From: Phoebastria nigripes
Taxonomy: Eukaryota; Chordata; Aves; Procellariiformes; Diomedeidae
Length of the DNA: 64,000 nucleotides
Assembly (NCBI GenBank): GCA_035582835.1
Contig: JAYKAV010000411.1
Location: forward strand, 490,331-554,330
Direction: 5' to 3'
Under the pieces are notes generated by a model that was not told the DNA's origin, searched no databases, and saw only the letters and a list, made by a program, of their open reading frames with translations. Numbering within the stretch: position 1 is the stretch's first letter; every line of letters starts with the position of its first letter. Positions 1 to 13,257 of this stretch are shown in pieces. A program made the translations under genes and the position numbers.

Positions 1-3000
1 TACGGCACTCTGCATGTTCAGAGGAACATATTGCAGACCTGAGACCACAGTAACTGTAGCTTCTAGCTTTAAACAGGTCATGGTATTGTTAGTGATGCAG
101 CGAGAAACTACACACTTGCCAGAGAAATTTAGGAAGTGCTTGGGCTGTAGTTGTAGCTGATGATTCCAGGAATCCTCTTGTNCAAGAGGGACTTGGAGAA
201 TTACACAAAAATTGGCCATTCCTACTTAAGTGANTATAGCTAAATATTGAAACTCTCTGGAAATTCCTTTTTCGGACTTGGGATCGTTCCCTCCTCTGAT
301 CTGAGAGGTAATATGAAGTAATACTGTATTACTGCTAGCCTATTGATTGAGCTGGTACATTCCCTGTCAAATTGTGCTTTGTTTTATTGAATGTGGGAAG
401 TCTTAACATGTTCTTTGACAGCAAAACCCTCTGCAAACCAAGAGTCTGGGATATCTTTATTGCGTACCTAGCACAGAGAGTTGTCACTATTCTATACTCT
501 GCAGAGAGGGTTTAAGATAGAAAAATCTCTTTAAAGATCAGGCTTTTTAGGAAGCTGCACAGTGAAATCTGCCTTGTTAGTTTATTTGTGTGTATCGCAG
601 TTGTAAACTTAGTGATGCATACATTAAAATTCATGTAACTTAGTATGATGCTGTTTACTAACTTCATGCAATATATATCAGTTTAAAAAATTCACTCACA
701 TTATATATAAACGTTAATAAAATGAAATCCCTTAGCAGTCAAAGGAATTAGCCCATATATGAGTGAAATACCAAGGCAAGTCTTGTTATTTTTATGAAAC
801 TGTGAATAATATAAGTATCCAATTGATAAAATTTTATTAAAGCTGACAGCCCTTAAGTGATCTAAGTGGTAAATATTGAAATGAAGTTTCAACAACACTG
901 CAGTACCAAGGGAGACCTAAGGCAGTAATAAGGATTAAACAATGATTTAATGTTGTTCCTTGGGGGTAGGGATTGTTGTTTTAATGGAGAGCAAAAGCTC
1001 ACTTCCTTCTAAATAATTAAACTGTGATTTGAGAAATTGATCTAAGGTAGTTGTAGTGGTTTGTTAAGTCCGAAAGAGATAAATGAAGGCAAAGTGTCCT
1101 GGGGCAAGGGGAAGTCAGGGGAGAGTAGTGAAGAGATAGTTTTGCAGGATAGATTCATGACAAGTGTCCCTCGGGAAGGGGGAAGCTGGCAATGAGCATA
1201 TTTTATCTTTTATTTGTAATGTAAACAGACTTGTGCTGCCTGAGGCTGGGTAATAGCTAATGAGCAGGGGGTTTCCATGGGGTGCAGATTTTATTAGCAC
1301 AGCTTATAAAAAACGGAGCTAAATTAAAAATGTGGTGTCTTCTAGATAATCCGATAATCAGTGATGCTACAGGGAGCACCTCCACCTAAGCAGAGCAAGT
1401 GTATTAGCATATGCATGTAAAATTTCCAAGCAATTTGTTCAGCAGTTTTTGTGAGCTGAATGGCTTTCCCATCTTCGTAGCAGAAGGCGGATTTCACATA
1501 ATAGGACTGAGTATTTTGGGCTGTCTTAGGAATGCAGGAATGAAGGAATTTTGTAATGTGTTTCAAATCTGTCATTTGTGTATAAGCAGTGGGAGACTTG
1601 GCCAGAGAACTTCTCATAGTATATGCCTCTTGGGTGATTGTTACAAATGAGATGACAGCTAGGATGGTGGTAGAGATGGGACATAAGTGGAAAAAGAGAG
1701 AGAGAAAACTCTGCCTAATTAGATAATTGCTTAAGGTAATTTCCTTGGGGTTAACGTGATACACAATCCTGAATAGTTCTAGACTACCGACGCAGAGCTT
1801 CCAAAATTGTGGTGGATGGTTTCCAACTAACCACCCCTCTCAGTCTGCATGCGCATAACACAGTTTAGAAACACAATTAAACTGAGTTAACATCCAAGAA
1901 AACGTTGAAATTCCCTCTGCTTACTGGAAAATACTGTCTCTGTGCTCAATCCATGCCTTCAGGTGTAGATACACATGGTCATAATGTTGTATTTGGGTTA
2001 TAGCACTTCAAAGGAGAAATAAGTTGAAACATCAAAAGCCCCTGAGAACACACACCACTGTCCAACAGTCTCGTGACTACCACTGCCAATGCCTCCATTT
2101 TTCTCAGCACCCAAGGCAAAGTTCAGAAGGCAACTTGAATGCAGAGCATGAGTGGGAAAAGTCTTCTAGAACTTCAGTTTTATGATATCCGTAGTTTCCA
2201 TCATTAAGAGAAAAGGATATTCCAACAACGTGTGGCTATCAGCAGCTTTGGGACTTAATGAGTGAGGTCCAATGAAGCAGGAAAAATTAACAGAAATGTC
2301 CCTGTATATCTCACTCCAGGCTGTAAGACCTGGGGCTAGTAGTGTTAAAGCTAAGGTTATGCAGTCAGAAACATGTNTTTGACCCACCTGCTCCTCTCTG
2401 TGCAATAAAATGAAGAAATGGAAGTGAAACCATGCAAGCAGATAAGTGTGTATAAAATGATTTGCTGGTTTGATTTTTCCAAGCAGACTGACTTATATTG
2501 TTCTATTTTGGATATATTTTACTGTAAGTAAAGGAAAACCCCAGGACCACCCAGTGTACAATCAATCTTATTGTTCCCTACTCCTCAGGCTAGTAGAGAG
2601 AAGATGTTGTACAATGATCAAACAATCATTGTTATTATTTACTGATGGTTTTCCATAAGTGCTAGGCAGGTTGCAAGTTCTAGTCTACATAGTTTCTTAG
2701 AGTGCACCCCTTGATGCACTGAAGGGTGCACTCCAGCTGTTTGGGTTTGGGTGTTCTCCAGCTGTTCAGTCTGATGATTGAAATCCATCATGTGTCTGCA
2801 CTCATCTTCTGTCAGAAGGAATGAAAAGTGTATATGTTTTGGTACATTCATTTGTCAGATTGGATTTGGTTTTGCATGTGTACATCTTGCTTTTTATTTC
2901 TATTGGAGAACACAAGGCAGAAGAATCGTCTTGCACTTGGAGACAGAAGATGGTAGAACTAAGTCTCAGGAAATAGATTTGTCCTTCCCATGGGAGTTTA

Positions 3001-3240
3001 TTCCATGGGCTCAACCTGTCCCTAAGACGATTTCTGTCTCCTGAAGAGGCAAACTCTGCTTTATGGAGAGCTCCATTGTATGAGAGAAGTGATACACACC
3101 TGAGGTCTTTAGGAAGCTCTTTGAGGAGATGAACTGAGAATTCTGAACATGATTTAAGTTCTGTGGAAAGCCAGGGTAGGGAGTTGGGACAGGGCTGACA
3201 TGCTGATGGTAACTCATGTTAGTAAGGAGGTGTTATCACA
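1..3240. other. Unique non-coding DNA, no feature recognised
   Basis: AT-rich single-copy-looking sequence with short chance open frames only. No coding exon, RNA gene or clear transposon was recognised. Single ambiguous bases occur at 182, 233 and 2377. Confidence 0.6.
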
Positions 3241-3350
3241 GCATCATTGAGGTTGGAAGGCACCACATCTAGTCGAGTCTCCCTGCTCAGAGAAGTGACA
3301 TGTTCAGGGCCATGTATTTTAGTAGTTTACATCAGCTGGAGTTTCCAAAG
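3241..3350 (-). mobile_element. CR1 LINE 3' fragment (antisense)
   Basis: The plus strand reads like the reverse complement of an avian CR1 3' end: a near-'TCATTGAGGTTGGAAGG' block, then 'CATCTAGTC', 'CCCTGCTCAGAG', 'CAGGGCCATGT' and 'TTTCCAAAG' in the order expected for CR1. The octamer tail is reduced to 'AGCATCATTG' and the copy is diverged and 5'-truncated, which is normal for CR1. Family assignment is by eye. Confidence 0.6.
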
Positions 3351-4084
3351 GTCTGAGTACTTCCTGTGTAGGTATGTCACATGGCTCTAGTCCGTACTGG
3401 AGGAAAGGATGGTGTAGGTAAATGAAAGTTACCACCTGCTAGGATAGAGTAACAGGGTAATGATAGAAGCATTACTTGTTTGTTATTACATTCAGCTAAT
3501 ATCCATGTGAAACACCAGAGTATTTCTAAGACATGGAACTAACCAAACTAAAATACTTAAAAATAATTTCCTCTGCCCCCAAGATGTACTTCTGTCACCA
3601 GGTATTCACCCAGGAGATTATCGTAGGTATTGGGACTTCTCAATAGTAATGAATGGTAGTACTGGTTGAATAATAACTACAACACTGTAGGTGATCTTGA
3701 TCTTGCTGGCATGTGAGTTTGTGTTGTCAGTTCAGCTGTTTCGGAACAGGAAGAGTTGGTCAAAATGAGTAAGTGAAGCATTTTACAATTGAAAAATTAT
3801 ATTCTGATCCTCTAGAGAGCCTCCATTTCACTACTATTTCAGTAGANCACAACTGTGCTGTGGATAGATTTGGAAGTGTGCCCAAGATGAGACCCAAGAT
3901 ATCTACTCTATGGAGACTAATATTTTACGTTTGATCTTCTGTAAGGATACAATCCAAATTCTTGGATATCACAGCATGGCATTTCACAATGTTTATTCAG
4001 GGAGAATAATGCGCTGGTTTAGATGATCAGGTGGTGCACATCACTAATAGGACATAAATAACGGCTGATTATCTGCTTACTAGG
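3351..4084. other. Unique non-coding DNA, no feature recognised
   Basis: No open frame of note, no recognisable repeat. One ambiguous base at 3847. Confidence 0.55.
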
Positions 4085-4260
4085 GTGTCAGTAGACAGTT
4101 CCATTCCTGCCTTTGCCCTATGCTTCCTGAAGAACTATCATGCAAGTCACTTGTCTTTCTATGCTTCCATTTGCCATATCTACAACAGTAGTAAGAGCAG
4201 TTCCTTTCTTACTACTTTTCTAATCTGACTACTTTGTTAGACGATCACCTCTTCAGTGCA
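4085..4260 (+). mobile_element. MIR-like SINE relic
   Basis: The block at 4139-4215 (CATGCAAGTCACTTGTC, then TATGCTTCCATTTGCC, then a purine-rich ATCTACAACAGTAGTAAGA stretch) follows the order of the MIR core and 3' region: GCAAGTCACTT, CTCAGTTTCC, ATCTGTAAAATGGGGATAAT. The preceding 50 bases fit poorly. An old, diverged copy; a chance match cannot be excluded by eye. Confidence 0.45.
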
Positions 4261-7200
4261 TCAAGTGCCCTGTTCCTCTGCATCTGAAATGGAGCTGAAA
4301 TAAGAGCTTGAAAATGAATGTGAAGAGCTTTGTCACTGTTGGCTTAAAACACATTTTTGCCGTGGTCAGCAAAATGTCAGTTTCTTACAACAGCTTTTTT
4401 GTGGCAAACATTGTTATGTTTTGACTTAAATATAGCAAAATCTTCAACATGTTGAAATGGCAAAAAATGTCACAGTTCATCATGCTACAAAGTATAAACA
4501 ATCATCAAACAGGTGAAAAATACATTAAAGAAGAATAAAACTTCAAACAGGTTTTAAGTAGTTCACTTTTATGTTTTAATAGCTCTTTAGGAGCCTGTAA
4601 ATAGAAAGTCAATTGGATTTCAGACTTGTTTCCATAGTTATATTACACACAGGGAGTATTCAATAAAACAAATCTTTTATTTAGTTCCTGACAGGTAATT
4701 AAAATGTGCCTCTGCATTTTCTTGTCTGTTACAGTAGGAACTAATATCAAAGATTTCTAGAGTTTACAAGTATTCACAAATATATTGCAACTTAATTTTA
4801 TCTTTTGGGCTGCAAACCTAGTGCTAACTGGAAGTCTTTAGTTAGTGGAAAGTTTGAATCCTCTTTGACATTCTAAGCCTAACATTTCTTTTTTCCTACA
4901 AAGATCTGCTCGCAGCATCAAAGATCCCCAGTCCCATTTACACGTTTTTCAAAGTAATAAACTGTGGGGAAAGCCAAATATGCAGAAAAACAGCAACTAG
5001 AAACAGATTACATTTAAAAAAAAAGAAGAAAAAAAAGATACTGTGTGAACATTCCTGAAAATATTAGGGGGAAGATGTTCTTGAGGGTTAAAGTAGTATG
5101 AAATTATTTGAATTTCTTAGTAGTCAATGAAATTGTTTTTGTTTCAAGCATCTGATATTTTTCTAAGTACTATTCCACAAAGGACCATTCAGTGCTGTGG
5201 TCTCAGTACTATATATTTAGCAGTTTTAGAAGACAGCACCTGTGAATGTCAAAGAAAAGCTAGAGAGTCATTTCTCTTTATTGCTGACATGCTACCTGAA
5301 TCAGTCTGGCTAAATCAGAAACTTTCAGTCTTTGTGTTTTTATAGTATCATATGTGATGGCATCATGAGGTAGGGTTTCACAGCTGGGGATCATATAAAG
5401 ATTAAGCTGCCTTTTACCAGCCTTACATTTTTTTTCTGGTATATTATTGTAGTCTCTTGCCCTTAAAATGTTTTAATACCCACTATAGGGCATGGTGACC
5501 AGTAGACCTACCAGGATTAGAAATAACTGTATCAAAATCAAAATGCCTAAATTAGAAAATGGCTCACTTTTACAGGAAACTGCTTCTGTGCTATTCCCTG
5601 TGTATCTCCCAGATACATGGAGGAAGATCACTTTGGGAAGGGCTTTATCAATTGTACTGATTAAGAACAGGTTTATGATAATTAAGATTGGCAAGAGTTT
5701 TGCATTTGGTAACTTTCCTCTGTGATGAGTTTCTGACACCTGCCTTGTCATGTTGGCTACGATTGCCTGACTGCATCGATAACCAACTGCCTTGTTCTCT
5801 GTGCAATGCTAAACATTGGTTGTTCTCCCTATGTTTATCTAAAACATTGTAATTTTTCTTCTATCAGGCATGCTTAAGGCAATGTATAATTTTTCAGGTG
5901 TGTTGGGTGGATCTTCCTGTTAGCAGCATTTGTATGAGACCATGCCATATTCCATGGTTCTGGACCAGCTCGGTACTATTGGGGGATGGTTGACGGGCAC
6001 AGAGAGGAAAGGCTGGGGGTACCAGGATCATAAGAGGTTCTCCAGGATAAAACAGAGTCAGGAGTGATGGGGCTTCCCAACCCGATATGGGAAGGCTGTA
6101 TGAAGAGGCTATTGCCTTCCAGATGGCCATGTCTAAATGGAGGCAACAGTGTCCAAAGGGAAGGATATCAGCTTCTCAAGGATTGCCAGCTTGGGCTGTT
6201 GACTATTGCAGGTCTGTTGAGTAACGTGACTAGTTATGGCTATTACTTTACACACAAATGCATCTCTGTCCCTTGCTGAGTCTTGACATTAGGCAGTAGG
6301 CTTATGTTTTATGAGTATTAAAATATCATAGCTGTAGTACTAACTTGTACAATTTCTGGTATAACTCCCCCACCCTCACTTCTTCTTTTATGTTGGAGTT
6401 AGAAGAACAGTTACAATCTTTATTGTCCTTTAAAAACGAGCTTGGAGAAATTATTATAGAAGTGGTGTAATCTCAACAGAATGATAAGATTTGCAGTATT
6501 GCTGATGGGCTCAGTTAGGCCAATAAAATTCCAGAAAAAAGCCTAAGCTGCAGGAATTTACAGGGATTTATGAGTTCTTGGCACAACCAGGAGTAACTGT
6601 TTCCATGAATGGCCATTTTCTCAAAAAGAAAAATTACAAAGTTGTGTAGCACAAGATGTTTGCTAGAAACAAAGTGGAAAAAGTCCTCGTTTCCGGATTA
6701 CTCTTGGCTCTATCTATTGTCAGAGCTAATCACACTGAGCAGTTCATCTGTTCATTACCATAATATTGTATTTACAGCATGCATAAATACAGCTCTTTTC
6801 ATATTAAGCCTGATAGCCACTTTAAACCTGTCTTTTATCTATCGCTCTTACATTTCTAACCCACTTATTACATTTGCAGATACTGCAACAAATTTATGTG
6901 TTTTATAAACCTAACAGAATGCCTTGTGTACTGATTGATGGAAAATCAGTTGTTCAGTTGCCAGGCAATGATTGATTTTCCAACACAGCTGCTCCAGCTG
7001 TGCTACAGATGCTATTTTTTCTCAGATATCATAGATGGTGTTGTAAGCTATTGAATATGATCCTTAATTGTAAAGATCTCTGAGAAATCAGTCATTTCAG
7101 CAGTTAAAGACCATTTGGCCACCATCTTCAGCTACGCTTTGTGTTTTTACCTAGTAAGCTTGCAATTAGCGGTGCCACTTGGAGGTTACTTTGGTGTATT

Positions 7201-7964
7201 TTGCAAGAAGCTGGTTTGAAATCTGTGACATAAGTAAATGCTTGTCACGGAAAATTACAGTTCATTACAAAATGCTGTAGCCAATAGCATGTGCTGATGA
7301 CAGCAAGCCTTTTTCCTGGAATGCATTTCAGATTCCAGTATTTTATTTCAAACCTTGCTCAGCTGTGTATGACTAATAAATAATAGAGGAAAGTATAACT
7401 CAACAGAAAATTTGCAGACCTTCTTTTGATCTGGGGAAGCAGACTTTCGTTGCTTGGCATTCTTTTAGATGACCTTCATAATTTAGTTGCAAGCTGTTAT
7501 TTGGCTCTGCTATTCATTTTCACAGCAGCATAAAATATTAAAGTCAAGTAATATCAATAATTCATACTGTTATGGCATTGGGGATATCAATGAGAGGATC
7601 ATTTGGATTTGCTAAAATTAAAAGTGCAACTCTGCTTAAGGTACAAATTCAAGTTTAAGGCTTTTAATGCTCATTATGAGAGAGGAAATTAAACTAAGTC
7701 TCCTGTTTCATAGAAGGAGGAGCTGCAGTTGGTAGGTAGGTGTCCTATCATTTGTACATTAGCCTCCTATTCACGGCAGGGTAATGTGTCCACTTGCTAA
7801 AATAGACTGACATGTTGGCAGACTGTGTCCTTTTTCCCCACCTTCCTCAAAAAAAGCATTTCTCGCAGCTTTCTCCCTGGTATGAAGTCTGATTGTTTCT
7901 AAAGAGCCCGTTACTACTGGCATTGACAGCGTGGCTGGTTGCAGAGCAGAGAGAACTGGAAACA
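4261..7964. other. Unique non-coding DNA, no feature recognised
   Basis: AT-rich, with an A-rich run near 5014-5038. The open frames here (for example around 5473-5751 on the minus strand, 6609-6908 on the plus strand) have no recognisable domain and are flanked by stop-rich sequence. Several blocks, such as 7230-7330, read like conserved non-coding DNA but this cannot be tested without alignment. Confidence 0.55.
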
Positions 7965-8105
7965 GGGCATGGTCTGGCTTCTAAACCTGGTTTTGCCACT
8001 GTCCTATGGGCAAATCACTTTGGGTGTCCTGCCATCTCCTGCATTTAATTAGAAGCTCCTCAGGAAGGAGAAGTGTTTTTCAGTGTCTAGTCCCATAGGC
8101 CTCTA
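7965..8105 (+). mobile_element. MIR-like tRNA-derived SINE relic
   Basis: The sequence follows the amniote MIR-like layout: 'CTAAACCTGGTTTTGCCACTG', then 'GGGCAAATCACTT', then a tail 'ATTAGAAGCTCCTCAGGAAGG' that matches the common 'TTAGACTGTAAGCTCCTTGGGGCAGGG' type of ending. The copy is diverged, without a recognisable A/B-box head. Confidence 0.55.
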
Positions 8106-9534
8106 ATTTCAGTGGGCTGAAGCCTGAAGTAATAGGAGTAGGAAATTAAAATGCAATTCATTCCCACTCCAACTTCTAGAACATGATATTTTCCTTGATG
8201 TTTTCTCTTTTAAAATTAACTTGATGTCTCCTTTGTCTAGTCCTGTCTTCCACTAAATACGTTTCTAAATGGTATAAAATGCTAGATGACTTAAGAGTCT
8301 GGTAGACTTCCATGCAATAATTTTGGAATAGCCCTGGGTGTTAAGGCAATATCCTCATGCACATTCATTTCTTCAGAACTGATATTCTTCCAAAATAGCA
8401 ATAAAAAGTCCCTCCCCTTTTCAGTTGTTATTGATACCTTTCAAAGCCAATCTACTAGAGACTTTTTAGAATAAATTTATGCTTTCCTTCTGTAGGTTTT
8501 TTCTAGTGCCTTCTCCTTCAAGAGAAAGGGAGATACAAGGGTCGCCTCTGCTTCTTTTCCTTTGGTAAATTGCTCAGCTTTTCAAGAAAGACCCGTCTAG
8601 CAAATGTAGGATGCAATTTTAGGAGAAAGAGTCCCAAACCAAATTCCCATTGGGGTTACTAGTTTTTACTTAGGCAAGAATGAACTTCCCTCTAAATTAA
8701 ATACCTCCCTCTTTCCATTTAGCTGGTANGGAGTGGCTCTGTCATTTTAGCATTTCTGTTACAGTCAGGTAGGCTGCAAGCTGTACTCACTGCACAAGAA
8801 ACTAGAAAAAACATGATTTCCAGTTGTGGTTGTATGATGATATCTGAGTAAACACTGAAACAAAAGACAAACCAAGGTCTGGGTTGTCTTTGCCTACGTC
8901 TGTGCATACTCACGTCAGGCATACAACAGGTGGATTCACCTTTTAAATTCTGGCTTATTTCAGAAATGTGGGTGAGCTGTAGGGATCAGGCTGCAAGAAG
9001 GCGGCTTCAGCAGTCATGGAGCAAATGAACAGCCCTGTTCTGGCCCAGGGGAGAACCTGGAGGGAAGTGACGTTAGCACTTCCATTCAGTATNGGTGTTG
9101 CAGGGAAATAAGATAAAATGAGATCCTTTCCATTGCTACATGTCCTGTTGGTACATGAAAGGAATTACAAACTGCAGATGAGCATATGTGCCAGCTGTAT
9201 GTTGACCTCTTCAGCTAAAACTGTGGATTAGCTGGTTACTTAGGGAAAAGCAGGTTGTTGTAAGAGAAGAACTTTGTCTTCCNCAGACCTTGACTCAATT
9301 TTGCCCCTGGTGTAACTCTTCCCTGAACATCTCTGCCATTTTGCTGTGAGCGAGGATTTTGGGAACTGACCCTTCAGTTGTATTTGTTGTCTTCTTGGTA
9401 GAAGTGCTTCTCTTGCTTTTTGTGGGGAGGTTGCAAATGGCTGTGTTCTGGCAATAGGAGAAGAGGTAGTCACTGTGATCGCCTGAACTGCAGAAATGTG
9501 TAAGACAGGTCACACAACTTCACTTAAACTCCCA
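8106..9534. other. Unique non-coding DNA, no feature recognised
   Basis: No gene or repeat recognised. Ambiguous bases at 8729, 9093 and 9283. Short minus-strand frames between 8719 and 9513 overlap each other and contain no known motif. Confidence 0.55.
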
Positions 9535-10245
9535 TATCAAGTCTGAAATCTTGTTATGCCTATGTCTGGTGAATTAAAGAGCCCTCTACTTTCATGGATT
9601 TACTGCCCCTGCAAGTACTTACAGACCGTGACCGAGTTATCTCTTGACCTCTGCACGTAGTCTAGATCAATAGAGCTCTGACAGGCTTTGGTTCTGGGGT
9701 GCACGTGGCATTCTTAGTATTTCTCTTCTGAGCCATTTCTCATCTTCATCTTCTTTTCAAATTTTATGTATTAAGACATTCTTGGAATAGCCAAGAAATT
9801 CATAGCCATTTCCTATTCTTTGCCATCTTTTTAAGTAATGAGGACATCATAATGGTAAACATATCCCAATACAGCTTTTGCTATAAACAACAGGAAGGAA
9901 GCCCTCTCTATTCCTACTGAATGCTCTTCTGCCTAGTAGACCAAGACTTATTACCTTGCTTAGTTACGTACATTGTTACTCAGTGCTCTTTGTTCCCCTT
10001 TTAGACCTTTTCCAACTCACCATCCTCCTTTTCTTGATCATATATAAAACATGTAGTTCTTTATCCTGAGTTATATAGCTGTGATGAATATTATTAAAAA
10101 TCATGTGATTTTGCCCCCTTTTCATTAGGCAATTCAGATCACATTGTGTGAAAGACCTATCATTACCCTCATTTACCACCGCAGCAACTTTGTGTTCAAC
10201 TTTTTAAGCATCACAGTGATTCTAGAAATAAATGTCACATAGCTC
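9535..10245 (-). mobile_element. Ancient CR1-type LINE, ORF2 3' region (antisense)
   Basis: Several blocks in the correct order match the antisense text of old sauropsid CR1-type LINEs: 'GCAAGTACTTACAGACCGTG' with 'GAGTTATCTCTTGACCT' (9612-9655), a 'CTCTTCTGAGCCATTTCTCATCTTC' equivalent (9723-9750), 'CTCTCTATTCCTACT' (9903-9920), 'AAACATGTAGTTCTTTATCCTGAGTTA' (10047-10075), and 'CAATTCAGATCACATTGTGTGAAAGACCT' followed by 'CATTTACCACCGCAGCAACTTTGTGT' (10130-10195). Frames are broken throughout, so it is a long-dead copy. The precise subfamily cannot be named without a library search. Confidence 0.7.
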
Positions 10246-11223
10246 ATGAAAGAACTTGAACGTTAACTTTTTGTGTGTGCTCCTTTTATTTTCAAAAAGG
10301 GTTTCACTTCTTTTAAATTAAACTACAAAAATCTCAAACATGTCATAGTGTTTTTCCTTTCCCCCCGCCACCAGAATAAGCAGAGGATTCAAGATACCTC
10401 CAGCTCCCACCCCTCCTCCTATTCCTTTGGGGATTTGTAGCATTGGAGATATGTGGTGACTGCTGAGGAAATTACCCTAAGTGATATTGGAGTAATTCCC
10501 CTTCGTTTTAGTAATAAAGGTTGCATATGTTTTATGAGAATAGCACCCCTGCGGTACAGAGAGCTACTGTGATCCATCACTTTAAATCAAGAAATCATTT
10601 GACACGTTTATTTCCTGAACAGGAAGTGTTCTGTCAGATCAGTTGGAAACCCTGAAATCTGTACATGTTAAGATGAAAGTTGAAATAGCAGACACTGTTA
10701 TTTTACTGGGCCAGTTCCATTTTCATAGGGAGGCCACTCTACCAATAGGATGCTGAAGAACTATCTCTTTCTTACCTTTCTAAGTGTATATGTCTGAAGA
10801 AATCTATTAAAATAGGGATTGTAGTTAGTCACTTTTAGAGGACTGTATACCTGATAAATTATGTGGTAAAATATGATCCAAGATAGAAATACACTTCAAA
10901 TATATCACATATTATATGAAAGTGGTTTTAGCAGAAAAAAAAAAGTGAGAAAATTTCCCATGTTCTTTTATTCAGAGAGTTGTAAAGTAGATTTTGCAAT
11001 TTTAATGCAAATCATAGTTGACTCATAAATGTATACATAGCAAAACCAAAATTGGACAGTTTGAAAACCACTCGTAAGCAGGGAGGTGGCAAGAATGGCC
11101 AATTGCACTTCCCTTGCACAATAAACATTCTNTCTAGATTGTAGGTATGGAAGGGGCTTCCAGCCAGATTGCTAACTGTGTATGTGTTAAATCTAACCAA
11201 ATATTCTCAGGCTGGTCAACTTT
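10246..11223. other. Unique non-coding DNA, no feature recognised
   Basis: AT-rich, nothing recognised apart from a C-rich run near 10361-10372 and an A-rich run near 10935. Ambiguous base at 11132. Confidence 0.5.
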
Positions 11224-11391
11224 AGCTTAAACATTACTAATATAAAAACTACGCTGGAGATGTATAAGCCTTGCATGCCAGCTGCATTTTTATTGGCAGT
11301 CTGCAACTTCAAAGGCTTTCCTGCTCTAAAGCCCAGGCAGGTACCGTAGGCTGCCCTCAGACCTGCCTTTGCTGGCTTATTGATTCTCAAC
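11224..11391 (+). repeat. Inverted-pair element, copy A
   Basis: This ~165 bp stretch is matched in reverse complement by 13089-13257. Shared blocks, in order, are GCTTAA, GCTGGAG, ATGCCAGCTGCATTTTTATT followed by GGC and GTCTG, ACTTCAAAGG, a GCTTTCCT-type block, GCCCAG, CAGGTA, GGCTGCCCT and GATT(CT/TT)GAAC/CAAC. By eye the central 120 bp is about 75-80% identical with small gaps; the outer part is weaker. There is no stop-free frame shared by the copies. It is either a low-copy ancient repeat family or a local inverted duplication of a conserved non-coding element. Confidence 0.8.
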
Positions 11392-13088
11392 ATGGCTTTA
11401 CCTACAAGTCACTGGATTTGTTTTCAGTGTGAAATTATCCTGAAAGTACGTTCTTATTGACCTGCTTAAGATTTTTAAAATTTTGATGTCGTTAATAAAT
11501 ATGCATCGCTGTTTTCCCCCTTCTTTGATTCTGTCTGTTATTTCACCTGTCAGAGAGATCTGTTTAAGTTAACAGATGCCTGAAGTATTTTGACAGGGTG
11601 TTTGTTTCTGTTTCCAGCATAAAACTCATGTGATGACAAGCAGACAGTAAAAAGAGATTTGCCCCAAATGTGCTAGAGCCCCATTTTTCCTCTTCCCTCT
11701 CCCACTTGAAAATTAGCTTTAGTGTTATTACTTTGGCACGTGCCTTGCTGAAAAAAAATCCCTCCCTGCCCAGGACCAGGGAATCCTGATCTTCCCTCTT
11801 TTTGAACAGACATTCCACGACAAGATGCTTCGTGTGGTCAGAAAGAAGTATTAGGGTCTAGGAGTATTGTCAAAGACAGAAGATCTATCCGTCATCTTGA
11901 ACACACAACTCTTGACCATCTTGAACAGTTGAGGAGGAATCCCTGAGATACCTGCTATACTCCTGAAAGTCAAGCACAGCAGGTATGTCTTGAAATTCAT
12001 TTGAAGAATTCATTTTCAGGGTTGTCTGTGTATATCAAACGCAAAGATACTGAAGCACAACAATGTTTAAATTTGCCCTGTTGTGGTGCTGGTGTCAGAT
12101 ATTCAGTAGAATGACTCAGTTATTTTCAGCAACTCCACCGAATTCCAGTGTCTTAGTTAAGATCAAAAGCTAATATTCTGCTGGTATTAGTTGTGAAATA
12201 AGCCTATGTTGATTACCATATGAGATGAACCCACTGTATTTTTAAGTTGTCATTTAGAAATACATGAGACTTTTGTCTTTAGAGTATCTTTGCCTGCACT
12301 ACCAACATTTTACTATAAAACTTACTTCAGTGAAGCTCCTTGTGGTCAATAGTACCTCAAGATCAGACTTTATAAATTCAGTCATGTCTAAGCATCTGCA
12401 GTGTTTTGGAGCCTTCTAGCTAGTTCATACCATGCAGCAGAACAGGGTTTAGAGATGCCCCAATGAGCAGCACTCAGGCTGGTTATGGAACAATTGCCCC
12501 ACGTGTCTCAATTAAATAATCCCTGTATTTTCATACGGTAAGACAACTGTTGTTATATGGTGTCAGCACCAAAACTTTACAGTACTGTGGATCTACCCAT
12601 ATGGGCAGATGGTACCTGAAACGTTACACTGGCGTGTAATTCTGCCCCTCAGACTGCAAACTCTCTGTAGTAAGGCCTGTCCCTTATTATGTCAGAGCAG
12701 CAGCTAGTCAAATGGGGTCTTGTTCTGGGATGAGGGCTTTAGATACTCTTATAAAACAGTGTAGTAAAGACCAGGTTGTTAAAACTGAAAAATACATTAA
12801 GCATCCAACTGAATTTCCTCATTGTTCCCTATTCTTACAAATAAAAACTTGGCACAGCAGCAGCGTATCTGCTTTTCTAAAGTTTTTGTCTTAAAGTCTT
12901 GGGATTAAAGTATAAGCGATGAAGGCTTACATGACTACAAAGAACATCTTTACTATATGTTTTCAGATGAACCGTCCCCTGCCTGATTAAGTGTCAGCGC
13001 TGTAGCTGGACTGCAAGATGCTGAAATTCATTTCAGCCTCAATATGTTTAATGTTCATTTTCAGGCATAAGCCTGCAGATAAAATCAG
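11392..13088. other. Spacer between the inverted copies, mostly unique
   Basis: Non-coding sequence. At 12645-12697 the text 'CAGACTGCAAACTCTCTGTAGTAAGGCCTGTC' followed by TTATTATGT resembles the 3' tail of MIR/L2-type elements ('AGACTGTAAGCTCTTTGGGGCAGGG'), a weak relic. Nothing else was recognised. Confidence 0.45.
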
Positions 13089-13257
13089 TTCAAAATCCGT
13101 AAGTCAGCATGGCAGAGAGATTTCAGGGCAGCCTACCTGTCTGGGCATTAGCAGAGGAAAAGCCCTTTGAAGTCACAGACGGCCAATAAAAATGCAGCTG
13201 GCATTCAAACTTTAAATGGCTCCAGCATTGAGCTTTTACATTGCTGTTACTTAAGCG
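13089..13257 (-). repeat. Inverted-pair element, copy B
   Basis: Reverse-complement partner of 11224-11391. On the plus strand it carries GGCCAATAAAAATGCAGCTG at 13191-13210-equivalent position, AAGTCACAGACGG, AGCCCTTTGAAG, CAGGGCAGCC and GCTCCAGC, each the complement of a block in copy A. The most conserved part is the CCAATAAAAATGCAGCTGGC core, which contains a CAATAAAA homeobox-like site and a CAGCTG E-box; those motif names are established, but their use here is inference. Confidence 0.8.
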
